In this document: positions 7,093 to 14,262 of the stretch, one piece after another
How positions within the stretch are numbered: the first letter of the stretch is position 1
How the letters are laid out: each line of letters begins with the position of its first letter
From: Bacillota bacterium
GTDB taxonomy: Bacteria; Bacillota; Clostridia; Christensenellales; Aristaeellaceae
Direction of reading: 5' to 3'
DNA: 15,619 bases
NCBI GenBank assembly: GCA_023416655.1
Contig: JAEZHK010000027.1
Location: 1-15,619, forward strand
Notes under the pieces: model-generated
The model's input: only the letters and a program-made list of their open reading frames with translations
What the model was told of the DNA's origin: nothing
Databases searched by the model: none
Translations under genes and position numbers: made by a program

Positions 7093-8130
7093 TTATTGCT
7101 CAGAACCTAGCAAAGGCTGATCGTAGTAGAAGAGGGTCTCGTTGATCTCGAACACGTCGAAGCGACCCTTTTTGATGAAGTACTCGACGATCACGTCGAA
7201 CTTCTGGCTGTGGGACAGGGCGTAGCCCGCCCGCTCCAGAAGATCGCGCGTATCCTCCAGCGGCAGTTCCAGCGCCACCGCCAGAGCCAGCACGGTGCGC
7301 TTGCCGGGCATGTAGTGGCGGTTTACGCGAATCTTGGAGAAGAGCCTGCGGTCGATGTTGGCGCGCTTGTAGACTTCTGCGTCGGTCCGGCCCGACTGGT
7401 CGATCAGCCGGAGGAGCGCTTCGGAAAAGGGCTCGTCCATGCGTCCGATCAAGCGGTCAAGGCTGGTAAGCGGCGCGAGCATCGGCATTAGGCTCGCTTC
7501 AAGATCAGTGTCCGCCTCCGCGCGGCGGGCTTTCGGGGCGGGAGCACAGGGCGCCGCGCATTCCGGGCCGATCAGTCGATCCAAGAGGGATCCGTGCTTT
7601 TCCTCGAGGTGCCGGTCGATGTAATCCTGTACGTCGCCGAAATCGGGTAGGTCCGCGCGCAGCGCCTCCTTGTCAAAGAGCGCAAGGTACACGTCCATTT
7701 CGTTGTCCTGAAGGAACTTCAGGATCTCGGTGGTGGCCACCTGCAGCGCCTTCGCCTTGGGGTAGCCATAGATGCCCGAGGAGATCAGCGGGAAGGCGAC
7801 GGACCGCGCGCCGTGTGCCCGCGCCAAATGGAGAGAATTCCGGTAACAGCCGCGCAGCAGCGCCTCCTCGCCGGACTGCCCGCCCTGCCAGCGGGGGCCG
7901 GGCGTGTGGATGATGAGCTTGGCGGGCAGGTTGAAGCCGGGGGTCGCCACCGCCTGCCCCGTCTCGCAGCCGCCGATTTCGTCGCACGCCGCCTGGAGCG
8001 CCGCTTCTCCCGCCGCGCGGAAGATCGCGCCGCACACGCCGCCGCCCATCTGAAGCTCAGGGTTGGCGGCGTTGACGATTGTCTCCACATGCATTTGGGT
8101 CAGGTCCTGCCGGACGATGGAAAAGGGCAA
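7093..8130 (-). CDS. Macro-domain protein with a C-terminal HTH-like domain
   Basis: A 345-residue protein. Residues 1 to about 175 form a macro domain that binds or hydrolyses ADP-ribose derivatives: IVNAANPELQMGGGVCGAIFRAAG (18-41, YmdB-like) and PLISSGIYGYP (114-124, phosphate loop). A low-complexity linker (about 188-210) is flanked by two similar motifs, LLDRLIG (182-188) and SLDRLIG (223-229). Residues 235-340 form an all-alpha domain, with DAEVYKRANIDRRLFSKIR resembling a helix-turn-helix; its function is not known to me. The start is TTG 8130, the only one supported: GGGAGGAGG lies 8 bases upstream and the macro domain begins at once. It precedes the VWA and SGNH genes on the same strand. 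ADP-ribosyl hydrolase activity is inferred from family, not shown. Confidence 0.85.
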   Translation of the reverse strand: MPFSIVRQDLTQMHVETIVNAANPELQMGGGVCGAIFRAAGEAALQAACDEIGGCETGQAVATPGFNLPAKLIIHTPGPRWQGGQSGEEALLRGCYRNSLHLARAHGARSVAFPLISSGIYGYPKAKALQVATTEILKFLQDNEMDVYLALFDKEALRADLPDFGDVQDYIDRHLEEKHGSLLDRLIGPECAAPCAPAPKARRAEADTDLEASLMPMLAPLTSLDRLIGRMDEPFSEALLRLIDQSGRTDAEVYKRANIDRRLFSKIRVNRHYMPGKRTVLALAVALELPLEDTRDLLERAGYALSHSQKFDVIVEYFIKKGRFDVFEINETLFYYDQPLLGSEQ

Positions 8131-8158
8131 GGCGCACGCCTCCTCCCGCTTGTGCAGG

Positions 8159-8191
8159 AAAGCGCCAGGGGTTGCCCCCCTGACGCTTTTT
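8159..8191 (-). terminator. Terminator-like hairpin after the glycan-binding protein gene
   Basis: AAAGCG (8159-8164) and CAGGGG (8166-8171) pair with CCCCTG (8177-8182) and CGCTTT (8184-8189), with one mismatch and a 5-base loop. On the - strand it follows the stop codon at 8203 and ends in CGCTTTCCT, a weak U-tract. On the + strand the T-run is better (8187-8191), but no + gene precedes it. It separates the glycan-binding gene from the macro-domain gene. Confidence 0.55.
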
Positions 8192-8202
8192 GCATATTAT
8201 TC

Positions 8203-9306
8203 TTAGAAAATTGCGATCTCGCTGATGCAGGTGTCGGTGTACTTGCTGCCGGGGTAGACGTCCGTCACCTGTACGCTGACCCAGGTGACCTCGTGGGCGG
8301 CGTCAAAGGCGAAGGAGGCGAAGCTTTCGAAAAGATCGCCCGGCAGGTCGGAAAGCTCAAAATCAAACGTCGCGCCGTCCGAAAGCTCGACGCGGAAGGA
8401 TTTCACGCGATTGTTGGCCAGCGCGAGTTTCTCGCTCTTGGCGTAGGCGGGGGTCAGGCGGATGCCGCGCACCGTCTGGGGCTCGTCCGAGGACAGCGTG
8501 ATGACCGCGCCCTCGTCCTCTTTGGGGTAGGCCCAGCAGGTGGTCAGGTCGCCGTCCAGCGCGTTCTCCGCGCCGTAGGTGATGTCCTTGTAGTCCGCGA
8601 GTGTCGCCGTGGCTTCCGCCTTCAGGAGGGCGGGCGCGCCGGTGATGGGCCGGTACCCGGCGAGCCTCGCGCCGAAGGGCGCTTCCGCGTCGGGCACGAG
8701 GGTGACGCCAAGGAGCGCGTCGAGGTTGGCCGGGGAATCAGGCGCGCTGGCCATCACCGCGACCTCGGCATCCACCGCGCCTTCCTGCGCCGTCGCGCCC
8801 AGGAGGCTGGGCAGGAACTGCCCGTCCCCGGGGTCGGAGGTCTGGTGGTAGCCGTCGTCCTGCAACTGAAGCAGCGTAAAGCCCTCCGGCATCTCCGGAA
8901 GCTCGCCCGTAGCGAAGATCGCCCGGTACGCTTCCGCGACGCTCTCCGGCGACGCGACGCCATCCGAGAGCCCTTCCAGCGCGCCCTGTTCCAGCGCCGC
9001 GTAAGAGAGCACCCAGGCGGTGGTCGCATCCGGCTCGCCCTCAAAGAACGTGGCCGCGTCCAGCGTAAACGCCCGCGCGATCAGCGCGTACAGCGGCATC
9101 GCGCCTTGCGCCACCTGAACCGGGTCGATTTCCGGCTCGGCGTCCGCTTCGGCGGCACCGGCGTCGGCGGCTTCGGGATCCTGCCAGGAATCCGGATCGG
9201 CGTCCTCCGCCTGCGCGGTGTCTTCGGTGGTCGCATCCTGCGCCAGCGAGAGCGTCGGCAGCAATAGGAGCATCAGGGCAAGCAAGAGCGCCGTTAGTTT
9301 CCTCAT
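8203..9306 (-). CDS. Secreted protein with discoidin/NADase-type glycan-binding domain
   Basis: A 367-residue exported protein. Residues 1-22 are a signal peptide (MRKL, a run of leucines, then SLA|Q as signal peptidase I site); there is no lipobox Cys. Residues 23-65 are an acidic Ala/Asp/Glu-rich linker. The middle (about 65-235) is unrecognised. The last 130 residues resemble the F5/8 type C-like, NADase-type glycan-binding domain: ENALDGDLTTCWAYP, GIRLTPAYAKS, FRVELSDG and a closing CISEIAIF. Start ATG 9306 is chosen because AGGAGGT lies 6 bases upstream; a longer frame to 9384 would precede the signal peptide with non-secretory sequence. It is monocistronic by its flanking hairpins. Binding of cell-wall or host glycans is a family-based guess. 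Confidence 0.85.
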   Translation of the reverse strand: MRKLTALLLALMLLLLPTLSLAQDATTEDTAQAEDADPDSWQDPEAADAGAAEADAEPEIDPVQVAQGAMPLYALIARAFTLDAATFFEGEPDATTAWVLSYAALEQGALEGLSDGVASPESVAEAYRAIFATGELPEMPEGFTLLQLQDDGYHQTSDPGDGQFLPSLLGATAQEGAVDAEVAVMASAPDSPANLDALLGVTLVPDAEAPFGARLAGYRPITGAPALLKAEATATLADYKDITYGAENALDGDLTTCWAYPKEDEGAVITLSSDEPQTVRGIRLTPAYAKSEKLALANNRVKSFRVELSDGATFDFELSDLPGDLFESFASFAFDAAHEVTWVSVQVTDVYPGSKYTDTCISEIAIF

Positions 9307-9349
9307 GGGGTTACCTCCTGTATACCGCCCGTAGGCGGATATATCTATG

Positions 9350-9549
9350 GGCAAAGGCATGAACAGAGTTCCTGCCTTTGCCAAGGGGACTGGGCCGGAT
9401 TACTAAAAATCCTGCGGGATTTTCCGGGCGCAATCCGGACGGTCGGTTTTGATTCCCGTCGGGCGGGCAAGCGCGCCCTTTGGGGGAATCCATTTGTGCC
9501 GGCAGAGCTGGCGCAAATGGTTGAACCTTGGAGGGCCGCGACCCTCCAA
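9350..9549. repeat. Cluster of five palindromes between two genes
   Basis: In order: GGCAAAGGCA (9350-9359) / TGCCTTTGCC (9373-9382); AAAATCC (9406-9412) / GGATTTT (9417-9423) with outer CCGGATT (9395-9401) / AATCCGG (9432-9438); GATTCCC (9451-9457) / GGGAATC (9484-9490); CCATTTGTGCC (9490-9500) / GGCGCAAATGG (9510-9520); TTGGAGGG (9528-9535) / CCCTCCAA (9542-9549). The second has the layout of hairpin C of the composite repeat. No open frame in this 311-base gap looks coding. Confidence 0.65.
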
Positions 9550-9617
9550 ACCTCCCGGGGTTCATACATTCGCAATTCACGCATTAGCCATAGGGTTATT
9601 CGCGATCACATGCCGGA

Positions 9618-10634
9618 TCAGGATTTCAGGCGCGTCGAACCCGTCTCGGCGACCGCCTGGAACTTCTCGGGGTTTTCCACCGCCGCCGCCAGGCCGCGGG
9701 CGACGCAGCCCGCCGGGTCGCCGGGCAGCAGCACCGAAAGCCCCGTGCGCTCCGCAATCAACTTGTCCAGCCCAAAAAGCGAGGCGCCGCCGCCGGTCAG
9801 CGCGATGGGGCTGTCCACGAGGTCGGCGGCCAATTCCGTCGGCGCGCGGCGAACCACCGCGTGGACCAGCGAGCAGAAATCCTCGATCACGGGCTTCACC
9901 GCCGCGTGCAGCTTCTCCGCCTCAATGCTGCGGGTGCGCGGCAGGCTCAGGTTCAAATCCAGCCCGCGCACGTCCACGGCCAGCTTGGTGCCGCCCAGCG
10001 CGCTGAGCAGCGAGAGCTTCAGTTCCTCCGCCGTCTGCGGGCCGGTCTCCAACGCGTACTCGTTGCGGAGCAGCGTCTGGATGGCCTCGTCGGCCTTGCG
10101 CATGCCCCAGGGCAGCGTCCGGGTTTCCACCGCGCGGCCCAGAGAGAACAGCGTCACCGACATGGAGCCCGCGCCCAGCTCGCCCACCAGTGTGCCCTGT
10201 GGCCGCATCGGATCGCATCCCGCGCCCACCGCCGCCATCAGGTCCGACCGGATCAGGCTGCAACCGGCCGCGCCTGCCTCCATGCACAGGGCGATGAGCG
10301 CCTTGATCGTATAGCTCCCCGCCTCGGGCGAGTGCGCGATCAGAACGCGCGGCCTGTGGGCCAGCCCCAGCGATGACACCTCCCGGAGGAGGTAGGAAAA
10401 CCAGGCGCGCAAGGCGGCCTCGTCGGCCACCTGCCCGGCGTCCATCGGGAACCCCGAGCGGATCTGCCCGGAGGCGCGCCCGTAGAGCGGCAGCGCGCTG
10501 TTGCCGATGAAGAGGGGCTTGCCCTCGCCCATGCGCATGGCGATGGCCGCGCTCTCCTGGTAGGCCAGGCCGCGACCGCGCACCGCCATCCTCACTCCGC
10601 TCGCGCCGATGTCCAGCGCGACGTTCCATTGCAT
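9618..10634 (-). CDS. Divergent MreB/Mbl-like actin homologue
   Basis: A 338-residue protein, full MreB length, with MreB order of motifs: phosphate-1 region VALDIGASGVRMAV (5-18), PLYGRASGQIRSGFPMDAG (49-67, the MreB strand-linker region), phosphate-2 region LVGELGAGSMSV (149-160) and adenosine region IALTGGGASLFGLDKLI (277-293). In MreB these read DIGT.N, DIGGGT and LTGGGALL; here the phosphate-2 Asp is Glu and the GGGT is GAGS, so ATP handling is probably altered. Position just after spoIIID matches mbl in B. subtilis. Start ATG 10634 has GAGGAG 8 bases upstream. It likely acts at the membrane in cell shape or sporulation, but could be a non-polymerising paralogue. A gap of 212 bases holding repeat hairpins separates it from spoIIID. 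Confidence 0.8.
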   Translation of the reverse strand: MQWNVALDIGASGVRMAVRGRGLAYQESAAIAMRMGEGKPLFIGNSALPLYGRASGQIRSGFPMDAGQVADEAALRAWFSYLLREVSSLGLAHRPRVLIAHSPEAGSYTIKALIALCMEAGAAGCSLIRSDLMAAVGAGCDPMRPQGTLVGELGAGSMSVTLFSLGRAVETRTLPWGMRKADEAIQTLLRNEYALETGPQTAEELKLSLLSALGGTKLAVDVRGLDLNLSLPRTRSIEAEKLHAAVKPVIEDFCSLVHAVVRRAPTELAADLVDSPIALTGGGASLFGLDKLIAERTGLSVLLPGDPAGCVARGLAAAVENPEKFQAVAETGSTRLKS

Positions 10635-10688
10635 TTGTTAAACTCCTCGCTTCGTTGATTTGCAGGACCCCGTCCCCGATCTTAAGGG

Positions 10689-10712
10689 GATCGGGGGTCG
10701 CAACCCCCGATT
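10689..10712. other. Palindrome upstream of the MreB-like gene
   Basis: ATCGGGGGT (10690-10698) pairs perfectly with ACCCCCGAT (10703-10711) over CGCA, with a further G/T at the base. It lies between repeat copy 3 and the ribosome binding site of the MreB-like gene. It has no U-tract on either side, so its role (mRNA processing, attenuation or repeat debris) is open. Confidence 0.5.
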
Positions 10713-10731
10713 GATTCAAGGCAACCGGAGG

Positions 10732-10842
10732 GCGACCTGTGCGGCCGCAGGTTGCATTCCGCTTTCAAGCGCAGGCCTCCCTGTAAACGCAGTTTACAAG
10801 GCCTGCGCCCGCGATGAAAAGCCGCTTGCGGATTTTCATCGC
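10732..10842 (+). repeat. Composite hairpin repeat, copy 3 (shorter, diverged)
   Basis: An A-like hairpin pairs GCGACCTGTG (10732-10741) with CGCAGGTTGC (10746-10755) using wobbles. A long hairpin in the B/C place pairs GCGCAGGCCT (10769-10778) with AGGCCTGCGC (10799-10808) and inner GTAAAC/GTTTAC (10783-10788 / 10792-10797). Hairpin D pairs GCGATGAAAA (10811-10820) with TTTTCATCGC (10833-10842) around CCGCTTGCGG, the same core as copy 1. D ends 4 bases before the spoIIID stop. Confidence 0.75.
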
Positions 10843-10846
10843 ATTT

Positions 10847-11098
10847 TCAGCGCATTGACTTGTATTTCCTCCGGGTCGCCAGCCCGCCGCGGATGTGCCG
10901 CTGCTGGCGGTTGACGCTGAGCACCCGGTCGACGCTGCGGGACAACCGGCCGTCGATCCTCGGCAATCTCGTGCGCATGTCCTTGTGCACAGTCGTCTTG
11001 CTGACGCCCTTTGCCGCGGCGCAGGCGCGCACCGTCGCGCCGTATTCCAGTATGTAGGCGGCTTCCGACAGCACGCGCTCCACAATGTACTGCTTCAC
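10847..11098 (-). CDS. spoIIID: Sporulation transcriptional regulator SpoIIID
   Basis: An 83-residue DNA-binding protein that reshapes the mother-cell sigma-E regulon during endospore formation. It aligns with B. subtilis SpoIIID from memory along its length: YIVERVLSEAAYILE at the start, a helix-turn-helix at about 22-42 (TVRACAAAKGVSKTTVHKDM), and the basic C-terminal stretch RHIRGGLATRRKYK that also contacts DNA. It ends slightly earlier than the Bacillus protein. The start is GTG 11098, with GGGAGGGG 6 bases upstream. A sigma-E-like promoter lies at 11132-11161. The MreB-like gene follows, as mbl does in Bacillus. It marks the host as a spore-former or a recent descendant of one. Confidence 0.96.
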   Translation of the reverse strand: MKQYIVERVLSEAAYILEYGATVRACAAAKGVSKTTVHKDMRTRLPRIDGRLSRSVDRVLSVNRQQRHIRGGLATRRKYKSMR

Positions 11099-11131
11099 GC
11101 CTCGCCCCTCCCGTCGCCAGACTGCCGTTTC

Positions 11132-11161
11132 AGCCTATGCCGGAGGACTTGGCCATCATGC
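11132..11161 (-). promoter_or_regulatory. Sigma-E-like promoter of spoIIID
   Basis: Reading the - strand, CATAGGCT (11139-11132) fits the sigma-E -10 pattern CATANNNT, and GCATGAT (11161-11155) lies 15 bases upstream, matching the -35 pattern KMATATT at five of seven positions. Bacillus spoIIID is sigma-E dependent, so the site is where expected. The leader would be about 27 bases. Confidence 0.5.
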
Positions 11162-11199
11162 AGGAGTTCTTTCCGGGGCGCTGCCAAACCTGCGCGCTC

Positions 11200-11220
11200 A
11201 AAAACCCTCGGGGGGTGGGG
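11200..11220 (-). terminator. Weak possible terminator of uvrB
   Basis: On the - strand a C-rich run (11220-11211) is followed by GAGGG and then TTTTT (11204-11200), 6 bases after the uvrB stop. Only three or four G-C pairs can form, so this is a weak candidate. No better one is visible in the 127-base gap before spoIIID. Confidence 0.25.
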
Positions 11221-11225
11221 CGCCT

Positions 11226-13235
<2,010 letters not shown>

Positions 13236-13262
13236 AAAACCCTCCAAGAATGGAATGCAAAC

Positions 13263-13291
13263 AGTATAGCATACCGGGTGCGATCTGAAAA
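13263..13291 (-). promoter_or_regulatory. Probable sigma-A promoter of uvrB
   Basis: Reading the - strand, TTTTCA (13291-13286) and TATACT (13268-13263) are 17 bases apart, matching the vegetative consensus at four and five of six positions. The start of transcription would be near 13256, giving a leader of about 20 bases that includes the GGAGGG site. Confidence 0.65.
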
Positions 13292-13410
13292 GGACTCCCC
13301 ATTGCGGGGAAGGCAAACATGGGGTTAAAGCTCCGGCAGAGTCCATAAAGAAACCGGAGCGAACACTTCCCGCCCCGGCCATCTTGCCAACGAACCTCGC
13401 GCCTTATTTC

Positions 13411-13580
13411 AACCTTTCCCGGCGACATGCGCGCCGGGAAAGGTTTCCGGAATCAGTGCGCACACTGATGGAGGAAACAATTCCACAAGTCAGTGAGCCG
13501 CCCGGAAATCCGTGAGGATTTCAGGCGCACGCTCGCCACTTCCCATGCGTTGAAATCCCCTCGGGGGATTTCAACGCACT
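13411..13580 (+). repeat. Four-hairpin composite repeat, copy 4 (A-B-C-D)
   Basis: A: CCTTTCCCGGCG (13413-13424) / CGCCGGGAAAGG (13432-13443), 7-base loop ACATGCG. B: ATCAGTG (13452-13458) / CACTGAT (13463-13469), outer GTTTCC (13443-13448) / GGAAAC (13473-13478). C: GAAATCC (13505-13511) / GGATTTC (13516-13522). D: a 15-bp stem, 13546-13560 with 13564-13578. The A stem differs from copies 1 and 2 by paired changes on both arms. The remainder of the 384-base gap holds the uvrB promoter and the hairpin at 13583-13607. Confidence 0.85.
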
Positions 13581-13582
13581 GA

Positions 13583-13607
13583 CCGGAGCGGATGCTCTCC
13601 GCTCCGG
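13583..13607 (-). terminator. Hairpin downstream of the phasin-like gene
   Basis: CCGGAGCGGA (13583-13592) pairs perfectly with TCCGCTCCGG (13598-13607) over a 5-base loop. It lies 12 bases past the stop codon of the phasin-like gene and just before repeat copy 4 in the direction of transcription. It has no U-tract, so termination is plausible but unproven. Confidence 0.4.
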
Positions 13608-13619
13608 CGCTGACGCCGA

Positions 13620-14114
13620 TTATTCCTCGGGCTTGGTGCCCTCGGACAGGTCTTCCGCGTCCTCGCGGGAGGTCTTGTCGTCCGTCGCGGCCTCAAACTC
13701 CGCCTCGGAGCCCTCGGGCTTGTCCCCGGACTCCGGATGCTCGCCGGTGGAGGCGCCGCCCGCACTGGCCTCTGCCTTCCGGTCCGCGCGCCAGCGCTTC
13801 ACGTCGCCGATCGCCTTCTCCAGATCGTCCAGCGCGTCGTCCGCCAGGTCGGAAAGCCTCGCCTTGATGTCGTCGATCTCCATGCCCTTCAGGCCCGAGA
13901 ACGCGTCGCCGATCTTGCCGAACAGCTCGCCCCCGGCGGCCTTGCCCTTCTCGAAGGCGTCCTCACCCTTTTGGGCCAGGCCTTCCACCGCCGCCTTGAC
14001 GCGTTCGCGGTTCTCACCCTTGGCCACCTCGCCGATGGCCTCCGCCGTCTTCTCGACCGCATGCGCTACCGCGCCGACGCCCGCCATGATCACCTTGCGC
14101 AGTTCATCCGCCAT
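13620..14114 (-). CDS. Phasin-like coiled-coil protein
   Basis: A 164-residue protein. Residues 1-35 (MADELRKVIMAGVGAVAHAVEKTAEAIGEV) match the start of the phasin-like family common in Clostridia, with a weakly hydrophobic amphipathic helix. Residues 36-115 are charged alpha-helix likely to form a coiled coil, and 116-164 are a Glu/Asp/Ser/Gly-rich, probably disordered tail. In Bacteria the name phasin comes from polyhydroxyalkanoate granule proteins; no PHA genes are present here, so the role is unknown (granule, envelope or stress). Start ATG 14114 has AAAGGAG 7 bases upstream; a longer frame to 14333 covers the promoter and is rejected. It has its own promoter and looks monocistronic. Confidence 0.75.
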   Translation of the reverse strand: MADELRKVIMAGVGAVAHAVEKTAEAIGEVAKGENRERVKAAVEGLAQKGEDAFEKGKAAGGELFGKIGDAFSGLKGMEIDDIKARLSDLADDALDDLEKAIGDVKRWRADRKAEASAGGASTGEHPESGDKPEGSEAEFEAATDDKTSREDAEDLSEGTKPEE

Positions 14115-14162
14115 ATTCTTCACTCCTTTGACAAGCGGCCTTGTCGGCCGCGGTTCAACCTT

Positions 14163-14171
14163 ATTATACCA
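14163..14171 (-). promoter_or_regulatory. Extended -10 promoter of the phasin-like gene
   Basis: Reading the - strand, TGG-TATAAT (14171-14163) is a perfect -10 box with the extended TGn motif. No good -35 is seen at 16-18 bases; the region is a T-rich stretch. A 6-bp hairpin, GCGGCC (14135-14140) / GGCCGC (14146-14151), lies in the leader just before the AAAGGAG site. Confidence 0.65.
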
Positions 14172-14262
14172 GTCATTGGACGAAAAAAACCCATTCTGGT
14201 TCAAATTGTCCTTTTCGGTGCGCAAAACACGCTCTAAAGGTCCGCAAGACCGATGGTGTCTG

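Noticed and set aside
7813..9267. A 484-residue + strand open frame
   Set aside because: Antisense to the macro-domain and glycan-binding genes, with Arg/Gly-rich composition and no ribosome binding site or domain.
13236..13400. A LexA/SOS box for uvrB
   Set aside because: GAAC and GTTC words occur near 13360 and 13391, but none forms the GAAC-N4-GTTC palindrome near the promoter.
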